Shown here one piece after another: positions 27,818 to 32,780 of a stretch of 32,780 bases of DNA (position 1 is its first letter; each line of letters begins with the position of its first letter). The stretch comes from Clostridiales bacterium (GTDB lineage: Bacteria; Bacillota; Clostridia; Peptostreptococcales; Anaerovoracaceae): contig JALFKB010000136.1 of NCBI GenBank assembly GCA_022775805.1, positions 1 to 32,780 of the forward strand. The letters run 5' to 3'. Below the pieces are notes generated by a model. That model was given only the letters and a program-made list of their open reading frames with translations, made no database searches and had not been told where the DNA came from. The position numbers and the translations under genes are program-made.

Positions 27818-28554
27818 GACTTTTTGGTTATTACCGAGGCCATGTATCCGGCTCCGAAACCATTGTCTATGTTTACCACAGCAACGCCGTTGGCACAGCT
27901 GTTAAGCATGGAAAGCAGCGCCGACAGCCCCTGAAAGTTTGATCCGTATCCCACGCTTGTGGGTACAGCAATGACAGGTGCGCTGACAAGACCTCCCACA
28001 ACGCTTGCCAGAGCCCCCTCCATACCCGCCGCAACAATCACCACATCAGCCGGGGTGATTCTGTCAATTTTGTCCAGGAGCCTGTGAAGTCCTGCAACAC
28101 CCACATCAAAAATTCGATCAACTCTGCTGCCGAGAATTTCAGCGGTTACGGCCGCCTCCTGAGCTACGGGTATATCTGCTGTTCCGGCACTGACAACTGC
28201 CACAAGGGAGTTCCTTACTGTTCTTGCCCCATACTCTATTATGCGGGCTTCCCTGTGATAAACCGCATCCGGGAGAACCCGGGAAACCGCCTCGTAGTCC
28301 CTTTCATCAGCCCTTGTGCCCATTACGCTGCCGTGTCTTGCGAGCTCATAAAAAATGTCTCTTATCTGTTCAGGAGTTTTCCCTTCACAATAGACAACCT
28401 CGGGAAAACCGGTTCGGATCTGCCTGTGATTATCTATGTTAGCAAAGCCCATGTCCTTGTAGGGAAGTTCCTTCAGCAGGCGAAAGCCCTCATCCTCGCT
28501 GATTGTTCCCTCTTTTACCTCTTTAAGAATTTTCTTTATGTATTCCTCGTTCAT
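27811..28554 (-). CDS. larB: Nickel pincer cofactor biosynthesis protein LarB (AIR carboxylase-like)
   Basis: GFPEVVYCEGKTPEQIRDIF, VVSAGTADIPVAQEAAVTAEILG, DVGVAGLHRLL, VVIVAAGMEGALASVVGGLVSAPVIAVPTSVGYG, NIDNGFGAGYMA. Confidence 0.93.
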   Translation of the reverse strand: MNEEYIKKILKEVKEGTISEDEGFRLLKELPYKDMGFANIDNHRQIRTGFPEVVYCEGKTPEQIRDIFYELARHGSVMGTRADERDYEAVSRVLPDAVYHREARIIEYGARTVRNSLVAVVSAGTADIPVAQEAAVTAEILGSRVDRIFDVGVAGLHRLLDKIDRITPADVVIVAAGMEGALASVVGGLVSAPVIAVPTSVGYGSNFQGLSALLSMLNSCANGVAVVNIDNGFGAGYMASVITKKSL

Positions 28555-28576
28555 ATCCTATCTCAATTATGCTGTT

Positions 28577-29875
28577 TCATTCTATTATCATTTCAAGCTC
28601 TCTTCTGAACCTGTCCATCTCGTGAACAAGAATGTTCATGTCCTCAATTCTTCTTGCTACCGTATATGCATTTTCTTCCTTGTACATGAAAATCCCGTGA
28701 AGAGTATCTGACAATTCGTCAAACACCTTGAGGAGCTCTGCAGCATATTCCTCCGGGCTGATCAGCTCCCCGGCATTTTCTCTGTCCCCGGGACAGTAAT
28801 ACTCTATTCCGAAGAGTTCTCTTACTCTATTCCTAAGCTGCGCCTTCTCCTCATTGAGACCGGCTCTCATACAACCGGCCGGTCTGTCCTTTCCGTCGAG
28901 TTCCGGAATGGCCGCTGCCCGCCGACGCTCTTCAGCCAGAATACTGTTCATCTCCTCAAATCTTCTATTGAACACATTGGGAGCCATCTTCAGAACTTCT
29001 CTGTAGGAACCTATCTGGGCTCTCGTGTTTTTTATTATCTCAAGAAGCTTCAGGGCCACCGACCTCTCCATTATCTCTTCAGAGTTTTGAAGCAGGTCAT
29101 TTCTTATCATATCCGTAAGCCTGTCTATTCCCTTGTTTTTTCTGGCGCTGATAGGTACCAGCTTTATTGCCTTTGCATCCTCCTCTTCAGGCGGTATGTC
29201 CATTATGCTTCCGATGAGCTTGCCGCAATACTCCATGTACTCTTCGAGATCCTCATCATCAACGATATCGACCTTGTTAACGGTGAAGTAGAATTTACCC
29301 GCATACCTGCGAACACTCTTCAGGAAATCCACCTCTATTTCATTCACAGGGCTGTCCACCGAAAGCATGAAAATGACCCCGTCGCTTTCCCGGGCAAAAT
29401 CATAGGCGGATCTGGAATTGTTCTCGTGAACGGAACCCACTCCCGGGGTGTCCACAAGAACCAGCCCGTCCCTCAGAAATTCGGATTCTATCTGAACTCT
29501 AACCTCCGCCACACCCTTCTCATTGTTGTGGTTTTCCTGCTCGCTTATGTACCGGTGGAGATCATCAACGGGAACCTCCTCATTCAGACCGTTGGTATAA
29601 TAAACCCGGGCCCTTTCGCCGGTTTCCCCGGGGCCGTACTCGATTCTCGTCACAGCAGCTGTTATGGGAACGATTCCCGTGGGCAGAAGCTTTCTTCCCA
29701 GTATGCTGTTTATCATTGTGGTTTTGCCTCGCTTGAACTGCCCGATTACCGCAATGGTAACCGTCTTGTCTTCAAGCTTGCAGGCAAGCTCAGCCACCTC
29801 ACGGGCCTGAAGCCGGCAAAGCTCATTCCTCTGCAAGCTTTCCTGTATTTTTCTTGTTAATTCAAGTATTTCCAT
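28577..29875 (-). CDS. Dynamin-like GTPase family protein
   Basis: G1 GQFKRGKTTMINSILG, G3 VLVDTPGVGSV, G4 FTVNKVD; helical C-terminal region. Confidence 0.85.
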   Translation of the reverse strand: MEILELTRKIQESLQRNELCRLQAREVAELACKLEDKTVTIAVIGQFKRGKTTMINSILGRKLLPTGIVPITAAVTRIEYGPGETGERARVYYTNGLNEEVPVDDLHRYISEQENHNNEKGVAEVRVQIESEFLRDGLVLVDTPGVGSVHENNSRSAYDFARESDGVIFMLSVDSPVNEIEVDFLKSVRRYAGKFYFTVNKVDIVDDEDLEEYMEYCGKLIGSIMDIPPEEEDAKAIKLVPISARKNKGIDRLTDMIRNDLLQNSEEIMERSVALKLLEIIKNTRAQIGSYREVLKMAPNVFNRRFEEMNSILAEERRRAAAIPELDGKDRPAGCMRAGLNEEKAQLRNRVRELFGIEYYCPGDRENAGELISPEEYAAELLKVFDELSDTLHGIFMYKEENAYTVARRIEDMNILVHEMDRFRRELEMIIE

Positions 29876-29890
29876 TATTATTTGTAACTT

Positions 29891-30463
29891 CTATCTGTAT
29901 ATACTCGTCTCGCTCACAACATAATCCGGTTTCATGTCCGACTCCTCCACCGGTATTTCATCAACAACCTGGAGGTCGTAGCATACGGCAATTGTATCCA
30001 CCTGTGGATTCTCCTGCAGGAACCTGTCATAAAAGCCCCCGCCGTATCCGATTCTGTCTCTGCTCCAGGTGAAGGCCACCCCCGGCATGATTACCAGGGT
30101 GTTCTCTCCGGGCTCAAGTATCTCCTCCGAAAGGGATTCTACTATGTCATAGGGACCTGTAACAGTCCTGTCCATTCCCTCATATCTGTTGAATACCATC
30201 TCGCCCGCCTGGTCCTTTTCCCCTTTTTTTATCACCTTGGGAACCCAGACTCTTTTCCCCTGTTCCATGGCCGCCTCCGCCAGCAGCATCACATCAACCT
30301 CATTGTTAACAGGCATATAAAGGCAGACATCCTCTGCTCTCTCATAGCTTTCGATATCAAGAATTCTGCGGCATATCACCTGGGAAGCCAGAGCTGCCGT
30401 TTCTCCGTCAAGCTCGCTTCTGGCCTTCAGTACTGCCCTTCTGATTTCCTTCTTTGTTAACAT
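29891..30463 (-). CDS. 5-formyltetrahydrofolate cyclo-ligase
   Basis: MLTKKEIRRAVLKARSELD, VCLYMPVNNEVDVMLL, VIMPGVAFTWSRDRIGYGGGFYDRFL. ATG at 30463 with AAAGGAG upstream. Confidence 0.93.
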   Translation of the reverse strand: MLTKKEIRRAVLKARSELDGETAALASQVICRRILDIESYERAEDVCLYMPVNNEVDVMLLAEAAMEQGKRVWVPKVIKKGEKDQAGEMVFNRYEGMDRTVTGPYDIVESLSEEILEPGENTLVIMPGVAFTWSRDRIGYGGGFYDRFLQENPQVDTIAVCYDLQVVDEIPVEESDMKPDYVVSETSIYR

Positions 30464-31385
30464 CTCTATCTCCTTTCTTTGTGTTTGCTGCATACACGCT
30501 TCCGATAATTGCAGCTGCTCCGATTATCTGCTGAAGAGTAAACTCTTCCCGGAGAAATACAACCCCGGCAAAAATCGATATCACCGTGGTGAGATTGGCG
30601 AAAAGCGTCGCCTCCGAAACCGTCACGTAATTATTCCCCCAGTTCTGGCAAATGAAGGCAGCCACCGATGAAATCACAGCCAGGTATAGCACCGCAATGA
30701 TAAATATCCCTTTCATAAGAGGCTCCACCATAAGCTCCCCGGACACTCCCCTGCACTGAATCAGCGCAAAGGCAATAAATACTGCACTTGCCATTGCGAA
30801 CATGATATAGGTCCGTTCAATGGCGTTATAATGCTCCGCGGATTTCTTGCTGAACACATAAAACAGCGCACCGAAGCATACCGCTCCCCCCAGGAACAAT
30901 ATCCCCGTCAGGGATGATTTCATTCCCCTGGCACCCAGGGTTGTAACAATTACCCCTGCCACGGATACGACAGCACAGACAACATGGCGTCTTCGTATCT
31001 CCGACTTCATGAATATCCTGTCAAACACAATTCCCATAATGGGGATAATCGCAATTATGGTTCCCGCAAAGGCAGAAGATGTGAAATAGATTCCGTAGGT
31101 TTCACAAAAAAAGTACATTACCGGCTGAACAAGGGCCATAAGCAGCACATTCCCCAGAGGCTTTCCCTTAAGCGAAAACTCCACAAGAGGGCTTCCGTCC
31201 TTTTTCTTTATCATCCTGCCGGCTGCTACGATAATGTTCATCACAAGAAATGCAGCCAGAAATCTGTATGCCACAAGAACCGACGGTATTGTTATGTTAA
31301 GCGCAAGCCGGGAAAAAAGAAAGCTGAATCCAAAAATAACGTTTCCCGTAAGCACGGCTATGAGGCCTTTGCTGTGAATGTCCAT
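30408..31385 (-). CDS. EamA/DMT family transporter
   Basis: Ten-TM-like hydrophobic profile; LTGNVIFGFSFLFSRLALNITIPSVLVAYRFLAAFLV, SSVAAFICQNWGNNYVTVSEATLFANLTTVISIFAGVVFLREEFTLQQIIGAAAIIGSVY. Confidence 0.88.
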   Translation of the reverse strand: MDIHSKGLIAVLTGNVIFGFSFLFSRLALNITIPSVLVAYRFLAAFLVMNIIVAAGRMIKKKDGSPLVEFSLKGKPLGNVLLMALVQPVMYFFCETYGIYFTSSAFAGTIIAIIPIMGIVFDRIFMKSEIRRRHVVCAVVSVAGVIVTTLGARGMKSSLTGILFLGGAVCFGALFYVFSKKSAEHYNAIERTYIMFAMASAVFIAFALIQCRGVSGELMVEPLMKGIFIIAVLYLAVISSVAAFICQNWGNNYVTVSEATLFANLTTVISIFAGVVFLREEFTLQQIIGAAAIIGSVYAANTKKGDRDVNKEGNQKGSTEGQKRA

Positions 31386-31412
31386 AAATACTTAATTCTT
31401 CCTTTTCATTAA

Positions 31413-31438
31413 TGACGTCACACGCCAATTGATGTCAC
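31413..31438. repeat. Direct repeat TGACGTCAC / TGATGTCAC, possible operator pair
   Basis: TGACGTCAC at 31413-31421 and TGATGTCAC at 31430-31438, 17-bp period, between divergent promoters. Confidence 0.45.
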
Positions 31439-31443
31439 TATCA

Positions 31444-31472
31444 ATTATCGCATTAGATATTCACAGGGTCAA
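31444..31472 (-). promoter_or_regulatory. Putative promoter for the EamA transporter gene
   Basis: TTGACC (31472-31467), 17-bp spacer, GATAAT (31449-31444). Confidence 0.6.
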
Positions 31473-31492
31473 CAGCATATGGCGCGCTTTTG

Positions 31493-31501
31493 TGTTATAA
31501 T
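31493..31501 (+). promoter_or_regulatory. Putative extended -10 promoter for the alarmone synthetase gene
   Basis: TGTTATAAT upstream of ATG 31532; no convincing -35. Confidence 0.5.
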
Positions 31502-31531
31502 GATGTGAGAAATTTACAGAGAGGTATTGAC

Positions 31532-32269
31532 ATGAATATCAGAGATTACATCAACCAGAAGAAACGTGAACTGCTTTCAGGCAGAATAACCTCCGATGCA
31601 TTCCAGAGCTTTTTCATAAAAAACGCCAAGGAATTTCAGAAGCTGCTTACGTACTATGAATGTGCAATCATGGAGGTAGAGGCGAAATTCAACATTCTCA
31701 ATCAGGAGTTTTCCCTTTCCCGGGAATACAGCCCTATTGAGACAATTAAGTCCCGTCTCAAGACCATGGACAGCCTCATGGAGAAGGTTGAACGCTACAA
31801 GGTTCCCCTCTCGGTAAAATCCATTGAAGAGAATATCGAAGATATTGCCGGCATTCGTGTCATCTGCGGATTTCCTGAGGATATCTATACAGTCGCCAAC
31901 TGCTTCATTCAGCAGGACGATGTTACTCTCATCGACTGCAAGGACTACATCAAGAAGCCTAAGCCCAACGGTTACAGAAGCCTTCACCTGATAATCTCCG
32001 TTCCCATCTATCTTGAGCATGAGAAGCGTGACATGAAGGTTGAGGTTCAGCTGAGAACAATAGCCATGGATTTCTGGGCCAGTCTTGAACACAAGCTGAA
32101 ATACAAGAAGGAACTTCCGGAGGAGCTTAACGACCGCCTGGTGGCTGAGCTTCTTGAATGTGCAAACATCGGTGCCGATCTGGATGAGCGAATGCAGCAT
32201 ATCCGGCGTCAGCTTTCGGGAACAAGGCCGGACACTCCTGATATAATCAGGGAATCAGACAAGAAGTGA
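31532..32269 (+). CDS. Small alarmone synthetase (GTP pyrophosphokinase family, RelQ/RelP-like)
   Basis: SIEENIEDIAGIRVICGFPEDIYTVANCF, KDYIKKPKPNGYRSLHLIISVP, VEVQLRTIAMDFWASLEHKLKYKK; single synthetase domain, no HD or TGS. Confidence 0.93.
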   Translation: MNIRDYINQKKRELLSGRITSDAFQSFFIKNAKEFQKLLTYYECAIMEVEAKFNILNQEFSLSREYSPIETIKSRLKTMDSLMEKVERYKVPLSVKSIEENIEDIAGIRVICGFPEDIYTVANCFIQQDDVTLIDCKDYIKKPKPNGYRSLHLIISVPIYLEHEKRDMKVEVQLRTIAMDFWASLEHKLKYKKELPEELNDRLVAELLECANIGADLDERMQHIRRQLSGTRPDTPDIIRESDKK

Positions 32270-32307
32270 TAAAACATATGGGAACTGGGGTTTGATATGT
32301 CTGTGAT

Positions 32308-32536
32308 TGTTGAAGCTTTTGCACCCAAAGATTTTTTGCTTCAACATTCATTGATTTATTGTCCATAATCAGGCCATTTTCCCGGTCCAATTTGAAGTAT
32401 TTTGTTCCAAATGAAAATTGCTTCAACAAAATCACAAAAATGTTGAAGCAATTTTATTTTACCGAAATTTCCTGCAACAATTAGTAAAATATGGATGGTG
32501 AATCGGTCGTTTCAGGGGGTAATGTTGAAGCAATTT
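32308..32536. repeat. Cluster of five TGTTGAAGC motifs in both orientations
   Basis: TGTTGAAGC at 32308, 32441 and 32523; GCTTCAACA at 32338 and 32420. The 32439-32454 and 32521-32536 copies share 16 identical nt (AATGTTGAAGCAATTT). Confidence 0.85.
32414..32455. repeat. Perfect 15-bp inverted repeat, terminator-like hairpin
   Basis: AAAATTGCTTCAACA (32414-32428), 12-nt loop, TGTTGAAGCAATTTT (32441-32455), then ATTTT on the plus strand. Confidence 0.8.
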
Positions 32537-32624
32537 CACACATGCGGCTATTTTTACAACATTCCCTCCAAAACATCATGCTGACAAATCCGCCATCCCG
32601 GGATTGTCGCTTATTAGCCATCTA

Positions 32625-32780
32625 TCATATATTGTATAGCATATATACATTTTCCAGCGAGTATTCTTCGGATCTGGTTACCGCCAGCACCTTGAAACCG
32701 TGCTTTTCGTAGAATCTTACATCCTCTTCGCCGTTTGTAAACAGCATAATCGGGAGACCAAGCTCTTCTGCCTTTGCTGT
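32625..32780 (-). CDS. GNAT-family N-acetyltransferase, C-terminal fragment (runs off the window)
   Basis: Minus-strand translation TAKAEELGLPIMLFTNGEEDVRFYEKHGFKVLAVTRSEEYSLENVYMLYNI*; FYEKHGFKV is a typical GNAT C-terminal motif. Confidence 0.75.
   Translation of the reverse strand, partial: TAKAEELGLPIMLFTNGEEDVRFYEKHGFKVLAVTRSEEYSLENVYMLYNI

Noticed and set aside
30408-30463. 56-bp overlap of the EamA 3' end with the formyl-THF cyclo-ligase gene
   Set aside because: The overlap is consistent with translational coupling; the charged C-terminal tail of EamA simply reads through the next gene's RBS region.
32247-32435. 62-aa minus ORF and 73-aa plus ORF at 32491-32712
   Set aside because: Lie in the repeat cluster or opposite the GNAT fragment; no RBS or domain evidence. 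Could at most be degraded transposon sequence.
32308-32536. CRISPR-like array
   Set aside because: Repeats are short, occur in both orientations and have irregular spacing.

Overview
The window is an ordinary, intact chromosomal housekeeping segment, almost certainly from an anaerobic Firmicute/Clostridia-like bacterium. This is inferred from gene order and from the presence of PolC, LarB and YlxR/YlxQ; no taxonomy search was possible. Nearly all genes are on the minus strand. Reading in the direction of transcription, from high to low coordinates, they are: EamA transporter, 5-formyl-THF cyclo-ligase, dynamin-like GTPase, larB, pyrH-frr-uppS-cdsA-dxr-rseP-ispG-polC, rimP-nusA-ylxR-ylxQ(L7Ae)-infB-rbfA-nrnA-truB-ribF, tRNA-Pro(CGG), D-2-hydroxyacid dehydrogenase, homoserine dehydrogenase, rpsO-pnp, gpmI, an iron-sulfur-flavoprotein-like reductase, and addA (partial). 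A small alarmone synthetase lies on the plus strand at the right end, followed by a cluster of inverted/direct repeats and the C-terminus of a GNAT acetyltransferase. I see no prophage, CRISPR array or defence island. The most unusual signal is polC. The replicative polymerase is a continuous 1148-codon ORF in which the DnaQ-type 3'-5' exonuclease domain, normally inserted in the PHP domain, is cleanly absent, while the PHP metal-ligand motifs look intact. Secondary signals are regulatory: a terminator hairpin between a good promoter and rimP-nusA, a Shine-Dalgarno presented in the loop of a perfect hairpin at pnp, tandem repeats upstream of the rpsO promoter, a palindrome in the pyrH promoter, repeated TGAYGTCAC motifs between EamA and the alarmone synthetase, and a TGTTGAAGC repeat cluster.
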